Assembly (NCBI RefSeq): GCF_014202035.1
Contig: NZ_JACHFR010000003.1
Coordinates: 375,223 to 436,234, forward strand
DNA length: 61,012 nucleotides
Source of the DNA: Treponema rectale
Lineage (GTDB): Bacteria; Spirochaetota; Spirochaetia; Treponematales; Treponemataceae
Reading direction: 5' to 3'
Below the pieces are notes generated by a model. The model did not search any database. It saw only the letters and a program-made list of their open reading frames with translations, and was not told where the DNA came from. Both the position numbers and the translations under genes were made by a program. Within the stretch, counting starts at the first letter, position 1. Each line of letters opens with the position of its first letter. Below, one piece after another: positions 52,167 through 60,906 of the stretch.

Positions 52167-55124
52167 ATGAACAGAATAAATAAAGTCCCTGAAGGTCAGG
52201 AAAAAATCGTAATTCAGGGTGCAAGGGAACATAATCTTAAAAACATAAATGTAGAACTTCCAAGAAATCGTCTTGTCGTAATAAGCGGACTTTCAGGGAG
52301 CGGTAAATCTTCACTGGCATTTGATACTCTTTTTGCTGAGGGACAGAGACGCTATATGGAGAGCCTGTCTTCTTATGCCCGTCAGTTTTTAGGAAGAATG
52401 GATAAACCGGACGTTGATATGATTTCCGGGCTTTCTCCTGCAATTTCAATTGAACAGAAATCGACAAATAAAAATCCGAGATCAACTGTAGGAACAGTAA
52501 CTGAAATATATGATTATTACAGGCTTCTGTATGCAAGAATAGGTAAGGCTCACTGTCCTCAGTGCGGCCGTGAAATTAACGAGCAGTCCGTTGATCAGAT
52601 TATAGACACGATCCTCAGCTGGAATGAGGGTACTAAACTGACTCTTCTGGCTCCTGTCATTCGCGGTAAGAAGGGTGAACATGTAAAAGTTATTGAAGAT
52701 GCAAAAAAATCAGGTTTTGTTCGTGCCAGAATTGACGGACTTATGGTAGAACTTGAGGATTCTATTAAGCTTGATAAGCAGAAGAAGCACACGATAGAAA
52801 TAGTAGTTGACCGTATAGTCCTGAAGCCTGAAATTCGCAGGAGGCTTGCCGATTCTGTAGAAACAGCCCTTAATGCTGCAAACGGAATCCTCATAGTTCT
52901 CCGCAGGGTAAATAAGGACGAGGAAGCTTATTCTGAAGTTGCTGCTGCCCTGGATGCAAAAGGAACTCCTTATGACAGGGATGCGGCCTTTATTGAACAG
53001 GAAGTTTTCTTCAGTCAGAAAAATGCCTGTCCGGACTGCGGAATTTCCATTCCTGAACTCCAGCCCCGTCTTTTCAGTTTTAACAATCCTTTCGGAGCCT
53101 GTCCGGACTGTACCGGTATAGGTGAAAAAATGGAATGGAACGAAAAACTGATTGTTCCTGATAAGAATCTTTCGTTTAATGAAGGCGGAATTGCATTTTA
53201 TAATCCTGACAGCGCATGGAACAGAAGTATCTTTGAAGCAGTAGCAGAGGAAGGTGGTTTTTCCCTTGATACTCCTTTAAATAAACTTACAAAAAAACAG
53301 TATGACTATCTCTGGAATGGCGATGAAAACAGGATTCTTCACTGGGTTTATCAGAAACAGAGCGGTGAAGGGTATTCTGAATATAAAAGACCATGGCTCG
53401 GTGTCATGTCAGATATGAAAAGAAGGTATGCTGAAGCCTGGGGAGAAAGCCAGCGGGAACGCATGCAGGAAAAATACATGTCCGTTTCTGAATGCAGAAG
53501 TTGTCATGGAAAGAAACTTCGTCCGGAAGCTCTCAGTGTTACGGTTGGAGGAAAAAATATCTGGGATCTTACGGAACTTTCTGTCCTTGAAACAATTGAT
53601 TTTTTTAAGAATCTTAAGCTTTCGGAAACAGAACAGAAAATCGCCGCGCAGATATTAAAGGAAATAAATGCAAGACTCAGTTTCCTTAAAAATGTGGGAC
53701 TGGAATACCTTACGCTTCACAGAAGTGCATCAACTCTTTCAGGAGGAGAAGCCCAGCGTATCAGGCTTTCAACGCAGATCGGTTCAGGACTTACCGGTGT
53801 AATGTATATTCTTGATGAACCGTCTATCGGACTTCATCAGCGTGATAATGAACGCCTTATAAAGTCTCTTACATATCTTCGTGATCTTGGCAATACAGTT
53901 GTTGTGGTAGAGCATGATGAACAGACGATGCTTACTGCAGACTGGCTTATAGATATTGGACCTGGAGCTGGAGTTCATGGTGGAAAAATAATGGCGAGCG
54001 GGACTCCGTCTCAGGTAATGCAGGTAGAGGATTCTGTTACCGGGAAATATCTTGCGGGCAAAATAAGGATGCGTATTCCTTCTGAGAGGAGAAAAGGAAA
54101 CGGTAATTTTGTAAAGATTCATGGAGTCAGGGAACATAATTTAAAAAATATCGATGTTGATATTCCATTGGGAACGTTTACCTGCATAACAGGTGTTTCC
54201 GGAAGCGGTAAGTCAACGCTGCTTACTGATGTTTTTTATCCGGCTGCGAGCAATGCTGTAATGAGGACAGAATATGAAGTTGGAGAATATAAGAGCATAA
54301 CAGGACTGGAAAATATTGATAAAGTAATAAGCATTGATCAGACTCCGATTGGAAGGACCCCCCGTTCCAATCCGGTGACATATATAGGCGTTTTTGACAG
54401 AATCCGTGAACTTTTTGCAAGCTTACCGGAAGCAAAAGCAAAAGGGTATAAGTCAGGAAGATTCAGTTTTAATGTAAAGGGCGGACGCTGTGAGAACTGT
54501 GAAGGTGCCGGAACGATAACTATTGAAATGAATTTCTTGCCTGATGTTTTCATTCAGTGTGATGTATGTCATGGAAGGCGTTTTAATCAGGAGACTCTGG
54601 ATGTTACTTATAAGGGTAAGACAATAAGTGATGTTCTTGATATGACTATAGAAGAAGCAGCTGATTTTTTTGCAGGAATTCCGCATATTGCAAGAAAACT
54701 TGAAACCTTAAAAAATGTCGGGCTGGGATACATACAGCTTGGACAGAATGCGCTTACTCTTTCAGGGGGTGAAGCTCAGAGGGTAAAACTTGCCTCTGAA
54801 TTGTGCAGACCGTCAACTGGAAAAACCCTGTATATATTGGACGAACCTACTACAGGACTTCATTTTGCAGACATAATGCAGCTTATGGTTGTAATACAGC
54901 AGCTTGTCGATAAAGGAAATACTGTTGTTATGATTGAACATAATCTTGATGTTATCTGTCAGTCCGATTATATAATAGATCTTGGTCCTGAAGGTGGAAC
55001 AGGTGGCGGTGAGGTAATTGCTGCCGGTACTCCGGAAGAAGTTGCTCTCGTTAAAAAGAGTTACACGGGAAAGTTTATTCAGGCAATGCTTGAAAGAGAG
55101 CGGCTTAGAGATGAAAAAAATTAA
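52167..55124 (+). CDS. uvrA: UvrABC excision nuclease subunit A
   Basis: 985 residues. UvrA finds DNA lesions and loads UvrB. Both ABC-type ATPase modules are complete: Walker A GLSGSGKSSLAF near residue 32 and GVSGSGKSTLL near 675, signature LSGGEAQRI/LSGGEAQRV, and Walker B in LDEPSIGLH and LDEPTTGLH. Zinc fingers show as CPQCGREI, CPDCG...CPDCTG and CENCEGAG...CDVCHG. The ATG at 52167 is chosen over a GTG 6 nt earlier because of the promoter. It is followed by the lptD-like gene, the same neighbour order I recall from T. pallidum. Confidence 0.97.
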   Translation: MNRINKVPEGQEKIVIQGAREHNLKNINVELPRNRLVVISGLSGSGKSSLAFDTLFAEGQRRYMESLSSYARQFLGRMDKPDVDMISGLSPAISIEQKSTNKNPRSTVGTVTEIYDYYRLLYARIGKAHCPQCGREINEQSVDQIIDTILSWNEGTKLTLLAPVIRGKKGEHVKVIEDAKKSGFVRARIDGLMVELEDSIKLDKQKKHTIEIVVDRIVLKPEIRRRLADSVETALNAANGILIVLRRVNKDEEAYSEVAAALDAKGTPYDRDAAFIEQEVFFSQKNACPDCGISIPELQPRLFSFNNPFGACPDCTGIGEKMEWNEKLIVPDKNLSFNEGGIAFYNPDSAWNRSIFEAVAEEGGFSLDTPLNKLTKKQYDYLWNGDENRILHWVYQKQSGEGYSEYKRPWLGVMSDMKRRYAEAWGESQRERMQEKYMSVSECRSCHGKKLRPEALSVTVGGKNIWDLTELSVLETIDFFKNLKLSETEQKIAAQILKEINARLSFLKNVGLEYLTLHRSASTLSGGEAQRIRLSTQIGSGLTGVMYILDEPSIGLHQRDNERLIKSLTYLRDLGNTVVVVEHDEQTMLTADWLIDIGPGAGVHGGKIMASGTPSQVMQVEDSVTGKYLAGKIRMRIPSERRKGNGNFVKIHGVREHNLKNIDVDIPLGTFTCITGVSGSGKSTLLTDVFYPAASNAVMRTEYEVGEYKSITGLENIDKVISIDQTPIGRTPRSNPVTYIGVFDRIRELFASLPEAKAKGYKSGRFSFNVKGGRCENCEGAGTITIEMNFLPDVFIQCDVCHGRRFNQETLDVTYKGKTISDVLDMTIEEAADFFAGIPHIARKLETLKNVGLGYIQLGQNALTLSGGEAQRVKLASELCRPSTGKTLYILDEPTTGLHFADIMQLMVVIQQLVDKGNTVVMIEHNLDVICQSDYIIDLGPEGGTGGGEVIAAGTPEEVALVKKSYTGKFIQAMLERERLRDEKN

Positions 55125-55135
55125 ATGTACTCTGA

Positions 55136-55164
55136 TTGAAGAAAAAATAGCCTCCCTATATAAT
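55136..55164 (+). promoter_or_regulatory. Promoter of the lptD-like gene
   Basis: -35 TTGAAG (55136-55141), 17-nt spacer, -10 TATAAT (55159-55164), 10 nt before the GTG start. Confidence 0.65.
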
Positions 55165-55174
55165 CGTTGAAAAG

Positions 55175-58100
55175 GTGAACTGCAGTTTTTTTCAGTCGTT
55201 AAAAAGAATCTTCCTCATTTTTTTTCTTGGTTTTGTGCTGGCTTCTGTGTATGGACAGGAGCAGAGTGTCATAAAGATTGAGAGTGCCCAGAATACTGAG
55301 TACCGTAAAAATAAAGAGACTGGCGCTGAGGAAATTATTCTTACCGGTTCTGTATCAATTTCTGTTACGAAAGGGAGTTCTGTTACAAAAATCTATGCAG
55401 ATTCCGTTACCTTCAACAGAAGTACTGATATGGTGTATGCAGTAGGAAATGTTTCCCTTCAGCAGACAGGGGGAAGTGCCGGAGGACAGGATATATCCGC
55501 AAATTCCCTTTTGTTTAACACCAGTACACTTGAGGGAATCTTTGATAACGGACGGGCGGTTCAAACTCAGAGTGATGCGATTAACCTTCCTTCCGGTTCG
55601 ACACTGATAGTTGCGTCAGATATTTTTGGAAGGGATTCTTCGGGAACCATAGCGTTTAAGAATGCAGAACTTACTTTCTGTGATGATGATGATCCTCACT
55701 GGAAGATATGGGCGTCGAGAATATGGCTTCTTCCTGGCGGAGAGTTTGCTTTTTTCAATGCAGTGCTGTTTGTAGGACATGTTCCTTTGCTTTATCTTCC
55801 TGCTTTTTATTATCCTAAGGATGAACTTATTTTTAATCCGAGTTTTGGTTATGATGAAAGGCTGGGGTATTATTTTAATACAACAACTTATATTTTTGGA
55901 CGGAAACCTCTTGATTCTTCATCAGATGACGATGATGAGGACGACATTACAAAGGGACTGTTTAATTTTATGAAATCAACAACCCTTAAGGAACAGAAGA
56001 GGGAAGGTCTTGTCCTTCATAATCTTGATTCCGACTATAAAGGAAATACAACGGATTATTTGAAAATAATGGCGGATTACTATACGAACCTTGGTTTTAT
56101 GTTCGGACTGGAGGGAGTATATAAGCCTGGCGGTATTATTTCAAATCTGTCCGGAAATATGAATATTGCTTTTACCCAGACTGTCTTTGAATCAGGCGGT
56201 GTATATACAAACTACAGTAACGGTGAGTCATATTCAGATAAATCAAATTTTCTGGGAATGGAACTTCCGTTCAGATACAGTGCCGGACTTTCTTTTTCCG
56301 TGACAAAACCTTTTACTTTTTCCCTTTCTCTTCCGGTTTATTCAGATCCGTATTTTACAGATGATTTTAATGAGCGGAGTGAGTATATTGACTGGCTTGG
56401 ATTTTTGATGAATGGGGATGGAGCCGAAGAAGAAGAAACGACATCCAATACTGTCTCTTCGTTTACATGGACTGCCAGCGGTTCCTATACTTTTAAGCTT
56501 CCTGATTTTATAAAGCCTTATATAAATTCTCTTGCAATAACAAGTTTTTCTTCATCTCTTGTTTTCAGCTCGAAGGCAAGAAGTACGGCTTCTTCCAATG
56601 GGTTTTATTACGATGAAGAATGGGCTCTTGCTGATTCAAACTGGAGAACGTATTCTCCTGAGAGAACTTTCTTTTATCCGTCGCAGGTTACTCCCTTTAA
56701 GATAGCTGCAAAGATATCGGGAACTATTTTTCAGATATCCGGCTCTTCTTCAGCAGCTGCAAAAGTTCCTGCATTTACAGTACCACTGAAGGTTCCTGAT
56801 GAATTCAAGACGCCTGATGAACTTGAAAAAGAAAAGAAGGAAAATTCTGATGAACTGGAAGTGGAAGAAAGCGGGAAAAAGGAACTGAAAAAAACTTCCG
56901 GTCCTGAAACAGCCTCAGATGAAGTTTTTTCTGAAGCAGGATTTCCATCTGTATCTCCTGGTGTTACGTCTGCAGTTACAGATTTGAAGGGGCTCGAGTA
57001 TTCCCTGACTTATTCCATAACACCTCAATATACTTCCCAGCTTACTTATCAGAGTTATGACGAGCATCCTCTCTATAAGCCGGAAGATTTCAGCTGGAGT
57101 AATCTTTATTCTTCATACTATCAGATAAAAGTTCCGACGACGCTTACCAGTAAACTTTCGTACCGAAATACATTTGCAACTTTGTCTAATAATTTTACCT
57201 TTAATCCAGTCTATCAGACACATCCTGATCTGGACGGATATACTGAAACTCAGGCTGCAACTGTAAAGAAAACTGATTATGCGGCAAAGAAACTTGACCT
57301 CACTAATTCAAATACTGTATCCGTAAAACCGCTTCTCTATAATGAAGTGCTGAAGAATTCCAGTATTGACTGGAATACCTCGATAAAACTCATAGAAACG
57401 GAATTTCTTGGAGATGCAGAGAATCCCCAGTGGAATTATAAAACGCCGGATGTGTTTGACGACGACTGCTTTACTACGCATACCCTCAGCGGAACACTTT
57501 CTGCCGTAGAAGGTAAGTATTCCCAGACTTTAACATTGTCAACAAAACTTCCTCCGCAGGTTGAATATTATTCAGGAACGCTTAAGTTTGGTTTTCCGCT
57601 TGGAAGTTTTAGTGTTGCAACGGGAATTCAGCAGGTTAGCTCGACTGATGAATCTTATGAATGGAATCCGATGCAGCAGTCTGCCTCAATAAAGATCGGA
57701 GATTTCAGTTTTACTGAAAGTTATAATTATGATCTTGATGAATGGCATGCAGATTCATTTAAATTATCTGCCAGCTGGAAGAATCTTCAGGCTTCGTATG
57801 TCATGAGTTATGTTGCCGGATATGATTTCGATAAAGATTCGATGACATGGACTTCAAAAACGGATAAGGAGTTTCAGCCGTATTCCTTCAGCATTTCCTA
57901 TGCTTCGAAGAGCACGACCTATTACAGGTGGCTTAATAGGATTTCATGGACTCCGACTTTGTCAACCAGTATTGTATATGACTGTCTGAAGCCGACAAAC
58001 AGCTATTTTACATTTGTTCCTGGTCTTAGTTTTAAAATAAATAATTTTCTCGATTTGAAGTTTTCTGCAGAATCACGTAATTCTGTCATATTCAGATATG

Positions 58101-58450
58101 TTCAGAAATATACTGATTACGGGGATGTTATAGGCGGAGAAACAAATCCGTTTATCGATTTGTATAATTCATTTAAATTCTGGGATGATGATTCCTTTTA
58201 TGATTCGGATCAGGCATCAAGAAAAGCTTCCGGTTTCAAAATAAAGACATTTTCCGTAACCCTTTCTCATTCCCTCTGCGATTGGGATATGAATGCCAGC
58301 CTGACTTTTAAACCACGTACCGTAACAAGCGGTTCAAAAAAATCCTATGATTATCATCCTTATTTTTCATTTTCTGTTTCATGGAGACCTATGGCAAGTA
58401 TGAAAACAGAAATTGTTGATGAGTATGGCGAGTGGCAGTTAAATCCGTAG
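55175..58450 (+). CDS. lptD: LptD/OstA-like outer-membrane beta-barrel protein
   Basis: 1091 residues. A signal peptide (LKRIFLIFFLGFVLASVYGQ) is followed by an OstA/LptA-type N-terminal domain (about 30-180: GAEEIILTGSVSISVTKG, IYADSVTFNRSTDMVYAVGN). Then comes a large C-terminal region with alternating beta strands and many aromatic residues, consistent with a barrel. A central acidic insertion (about 545-590) is rich in Glu and Lys. LptD inserts lipopolysaccharide in other diderms; treponemes lack classical LPS, so the cargo may be another glycolipid. The start is a GTG, with AAAGG directly before it. It lies 50 nt after uvrA. Confidence 0.8.
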   Translation: MNCSFFQSLKRIFLIFFLGFVLASVYGQEQSVIKIESAQNTEYRKNKETGAEEIILTGSVSISVTKGSSVTKIYADSVTFNRSTDMVYAVGNVSLQQTGGSAGGQDISANSLLFNTSTLEGIFDNGRAVQTQSDAINLPSGSTLIVASDIFGRDSSGTIAFKNAELTFCDDDDPHWKIWASRIWLLPGGEFAFFNAVLFVGHVPLLYLPAFYYPKDELIFNPSFGYDERLGYYFNTTTYIFGRKPLDSSSDDDDEDDITKGLFNFMKSTTLKEQKREGLVLHNLDSDYKGNTTDYLKIMADYYTNLGFMFGLEGVYKPGGIISNLSGNMNIAFTQTVFESGGVYTNYSNGESYSDKSNFLGMELPFRYSAGLSFSVTKPFTFSLSLPVYSDPYFTDDFNERSEYIDWLGFLMNGDGAEEEETTSNTVSSFTWTASGSYTFKLPDFIKPYINSLAITSFSSSLVFSSKARSTASSNGFYYDEEWALADSNWRTYSPERTFFYPSQVTPFKIAAKISGTIFQISGSSSAAAKVPAFTVPLKVPDEFKTPDELEKEKKENSDELEVEESGKKELKKTSGPETASDEVFSEAGFPSVSPGVTSAVTDLKGLEYSLTYSITPQYTSQLTYQSYDEHPLYKPEDFSWSNLYSSYYQIKVPTTLTSKLSYRNTFATLSNNFTFNPVYQTHPDLDGYTETQAATVKKTDYAAKKLDLTNSNTVSVKPLLYNEVLKNSSIDWNTSIKLIETEFLGDAENPQWNYKTPDVFDDDCFTTHTLSGTLSAVEGKYSQTLTLSTKLPPQVEYYSGTLKFGFPLGSFSVATGIQQVSSTDESYEWNPMQQSASIKIGDFSFTESYNYDLDEWHADSFKLSASWKNLQASYVMSYVAGYDFDKDSMTWTSKTDKEFQPYSFSISYASKSTTYYRWLNRISWTPTLSTSIVYDCLKPTNSYFTFVPGLSFKINNFLDLKFSAESRNSVIFRYVQKYTDYGDVIGGETNPFIDLYNSFKFWDDDSFYDSDQASRKASGFKIKTFSVTLSHSLCDWDMNASLTFKPRTVTSGSKKSYDYHPYFSFSVSWRPMASMKTEIVDEYGEWQLNP

Positions 58451-58479
58451 TTGCGCGTATACTGTTTTGCAGTTATAGT
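58451..58479 (+). promoter_or_regulatory. Promoter of the H1-like gene
   Basis: -35 TTGCGC (58451-58456), 17-nt spacer, -10 TATAGT (58474-58479). Confidence 0.5.
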
Positions 58480-58502
58480 TATTTTAAGGGAGAGTAAAGA
58501 AA

Positions 58503-59165
58503 ATGAAAGATAAGAGCATGTCATTTAAAGAAAAATTTTTCAAATTCCTGGATAAAAGTGTTGAATCTTCAAAGAAAGTTTTTCATAAGGCGGGTGAGAA
58601 AATTTCAGATTTCAGTGATAAGTCCGTTATGAGAATTGAACTGACACGTATGACCGGGAAACTTGAGAAACTTTATGCAAGTCTTGGGGAATTTGTTTTT
58701 GAAAAGCGCAGTTCTGCAAAAAAAACTGCAGCAGATACTGAGACGTTGAAAGAGTATTACACACAGATTGAAGAACTTTTGTCAGAAATTGAGGCTAAAA
58801 AAAATGCCGTAAATTCACTTGAAAACGAAAGCGCAGGTACGAAATCGGAACCTTCTGCAGAAACTGTTGTTGAAAAAGCAAAGCCTGCAAGAGCAGCAGT
58901 ACGTTCAGCTGCCGTAAAATCAGGACAGAAAGCAGAGCAGAATGCAGGACGGAAAACTTCATCCGCCGGAAAAACCCAGGTTTCTAAGAAAAAGACTTCT
59001 GCTGCATCAGCAGCTTCTGCAGAAAAAACGGTTTCCGTAAAAAAATCTGTAAAAAGAGCTTCTGCTAAATCTTCTGCAGCGGCTTCTACAAGTACAAAAA
59101 AGACTGCGGAACGAACAAAGAAGTCTGCTGCAGTAAAATCTTCGTCTAAAAAAGCCTCAGACTGA
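58503..59165 (+). CDS. Small protein with histone-H1-like Lys/Ala/Ser tail
   Basis: 220 residues. The first 105 residues are helical and charged (SFKEKFFKFLDKSVESSKKV, MRIELTRMTGKLEKLYASLG, YYTQIEELLSEIEAKKNAV). The last 105 are Lys, Ala and Ser with short repeats such as KKTSAASAASAEK and KKSAAVKSSSKKAS. Similar tails occur in bacterial histone-H1-like proteins that bind DNA or polyanions. GGGAG lies before the ATG. The gene ends 9 nt inside the convergent XRE gene. Confidence 0.75.
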   Translation: MKDKSMSFKEKFFKFLDKSVESSKKVFHKAGEKISDFSDKSVMRIELTRMTGKLEKLYASLGEFVFEKRSSAKKTAADTETLKEYYTQIEELLSEIEAKKNAVNSLENESAGTKSEPSAETVVEKAKPARAAVRSAAVKSGQKAEQNAGRKTSSAGKTQVSKKKTSAASAASAEKTVSVKKSVKRASAKSSAAASTSTKKTAERTKKSAAVKSSSKKASD

Positions 59166-59852
59166 CATTTCGTGATTTCTTTCGATATCACAGAGAATTT
59201 TTCTTCTCTGCTCCAGTTGCTCTATAAGTATTGAAAGTTCTCTGTGATTAAGGTTGTATAAATACCTTGAGATACCTGAGTTCGGAACTATGATGGGGGT
59301 TTCAAACAACTCAATGTATGAAATCCTCAGGCCTTCAGAGAGCCGTTGAAGTACGGATGCTGACGGCCAGGCTGATGCGTTTTCAATATTGGAAATGCTC
59401 TTTTCGCATACTCCGGAAACTGCAGAAAGTTCTTTCTGAGACATTTTGATGCTATGCCGTAAATGAATGAGATTTTCTCCTAAAACTTTTTGAAGTGCAA
59501 TTTTGTTGAATGTCTTTTTACGGTCAATTTTCTTCAGTAACATTTTTCCTGAATCGGATCTTCGCATTTCTTTTTTAAGACGGTGAGTTTTCTTACGGTC
59601 AGTGATGAAAAATTCATCTTTTTTCGTAAACACAGATTCATCAAAAAGTTCCCTGTAAGAAATTTCAAACAGGTTGCATATAACTTCAATTTTTTCAGGC
59701 TTCGTCCAGTGATGTCCGGATTCGATTTCTGTAATTTCCCTCGGAGTAAGGTCGATCTGGTAAGCCATTTCTTCCTGAGTTATACCGCGCTTCATTCTGA
59801 ATTTTACAACATTTTCTGAAAATACTTCTAATAGTGTATGTTTTGCATTCAT
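59157..59852 (-). CDS. Transcriptional regulator with two XRE helix-turn-helix domains
   Basis: 231 residues. The first HTH (about 13-66) shows VKFRMKRGITQEEMAYQIDL, then TPREITEIESGHHWTKPEKI. The second (about 125-180) shows IHLRHSIKMSQKELSAVSGV and CEKSISNIENASAWPSASVL. A Lys/Arg-rich linker (RKKTHRLKKEMRRSDSGKM) joins them. No ligand domain is seen. A perfect palindrome GAGATT-N5-AATCTC lies directly upstream of the start, a likely autoregulatory site. It is convergent with the H1-like gene and overlaps it by 9 bp. Confidence 0.85.
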   Translation of the reverse strand: MNAKHTLLEVFSENVVKFRMKRGITQEEMAYQIDLTPREITEIESGHHWTKPEKIEVICNLFEISYRELFDESVFTKKDEFFITDRKKTHRLKKEMRRSDSGKMLLKKIDRKKTFNKIALQKVLGENLIHLRHSIKMSQKELSAVSGVCEKSISNIENASAWPSASVLQRLSEGLRISYIELFETPIIVPNSGISRYLYNLNHRELSILIEQLEQRRKILCDIERNHEMSV

Positions 59853-59857
59853 GGTTT

Positions 59858-59874
59858 GAGATTAACAGAATCTC
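59858..59874. promoter_or_regulatory. Candidate operator of the double-XRE gene
   Basis: GAGATT-AACAG-AATCTC, a perfect 6-5-6 palindrome starting 6 nt upstream of the ATG at 59852. Confidence 0.5.
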
Positions 59875-60447
59875 CATTTGTTCATAAAGGAGATGAAATT
59901 ACTGATTTTCACTGAAAATAAGAATTTTCATGTGAAGTAACGTAATTTTTTTAAGAAAATTTTAATTTTTCTTTCGATTTTCACCGAAAAAATATCTTCT
60001 TGTTTTTATTATCAGCAGAAATTATTTCAAACATTACAATATTTTTAACCGTAATTTTACAGAGGCGGGGAACGCTCAGAATCCACCCCGGCAGGTCAAA
60101 GAAAAGGGAAGGCGCGTGTATCTCAACGGGCCCTGCAGGGCTTACCCTCCCGGCCGGTCCTGCGCAGAAACTGCTCCGGACGCGCTCCGCGCCCCTTCCG
60201 GTCCCGCCCGGCATGCTCCGGGAGTTCCGTAAGCAGACTTTTTTTTTGCCATTCCCGTTTTAAAAAAATCGCCGGTAATTTCTTTTCGACTTACTGCTGC
60301 GGGGGCCGTCCGGGGTAAAGGCTGCGGCAATTGCACTGATTTTCTGCAAGTGAACAGGCCTGAACAGCGGAGACGATACAGCAACAGGCCGTACTCCAGG
60401 AGCGGGCTTAAGGCACGACGCAGTCAGATGTACATGGTGTTTGAACA
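59875..60447. other. Non-coding region with a GC-rich island
   Basis: 59885-60055 is strongly AT-rich and holds two copies of GATTTTCAC[T/C]GAAAA (59904-59918 and 59976-59990). From about 60060 to 60235 the composition switches to GC-rich (segments such as CGGGCCCTGCAGGGC and CCTCCCGGCCGGTCC). Frames across it give proline- and arginine-rich, implausible products. From 60264 the sequence grades into decayed surface-protein sequence. No gene could be supported. Confidence 0.6.
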
Positions 60448-60472
60448 GTGCAAATGCATACGAATGGAAGTG

Positions 60473-60540
60473 CAGAAAGCCTGACTGCCTGTCAGCTGCA
60501 GACATGGGATTACACGGATCCTCAGAAAAAAAATCTGCAG
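60473..60540 (+). repeat. 68-bp direct repeat, copy 1
   Basis: Matches 60781-60848 in 64 of 68 positions. A third, partial match (GGAAGCGCAGAAAGCC) lies at about 60543. Confidence 0.85.
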
Positions 60541-60780
60541 ATGGAAGCGCAGAAAGCCAGGCCTTTACCGGCGACAAAAAACGGCAGCGATAACCTTGAT
60601 CAGGTTGAAGTATCTGAATGCGTTGATGATACCGCAACAGAGGAAAATTACCCGGCTTTCTGCTTCTGCAGGAATTACAGCACTGCTGCGACAAACCTGA
60701 GCGGAACTGATTATGAAAGTGCCTGGTGTCTTCCAGACATAGCGGAGCTTTTCCAGATTTATGAAAACGGAGTTGTACCG

Positions 60781-60848
60781 CAGAAAGCCTGGCTGCCTGT
60801 CAGCTGCAGACAGGGGATTACACGGATCCGCAAAAAAAAAATCTGCAG
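60781..60848 (+). repeat. 68-bp direct repeat, copy 2
   Basis: Same orientation as copy 1, 308 nt away, flanking the surface-protein-like segment. Confidence 0.85.
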
Positions 60849-60906
60849 CAGCGTAAACCGGGGTAATCCGCCCGGTATACTTCAGAGTTCCGTAAGAAGC
60901 CTGTAA

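Larger units (their letters stand above)
60448..60906 (+). pseudogene. Remnant of a treponeme-type repetitive surface protein
   Basis: An open frame of 152 codons without a start signal, signal peptide or promoter. The segment NYPAFCFCRNYSTAATNLSG followed by TDYESAWCLPDIAELFQIYENG resembles the repeated DUF1566/Lcl-like modules (GWYLPSIAELFxIY) of large treponeme surface proteins, but the usual GWYLPS is changed and no conserved continuation follows. It is bounded by two 68-bp direct repeats. It is probably a decayed fragment rather than a functional gene. Confidence 0.5.

Noticed and set aside
58757-59191. Long minus-strand frame opposite the H1-like gene
   Set aside because: It is the mirror of Lys/Ala codons on the other strand and lacks a start signal; the plus frame has promoter and AGGGAG.
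60142-60384. Minus-strand frame in the GC-rich island
   Set aside because: Open only because of high GC; the product is Arg/Ala/Gly/Pro-rich, with no ribosome site.
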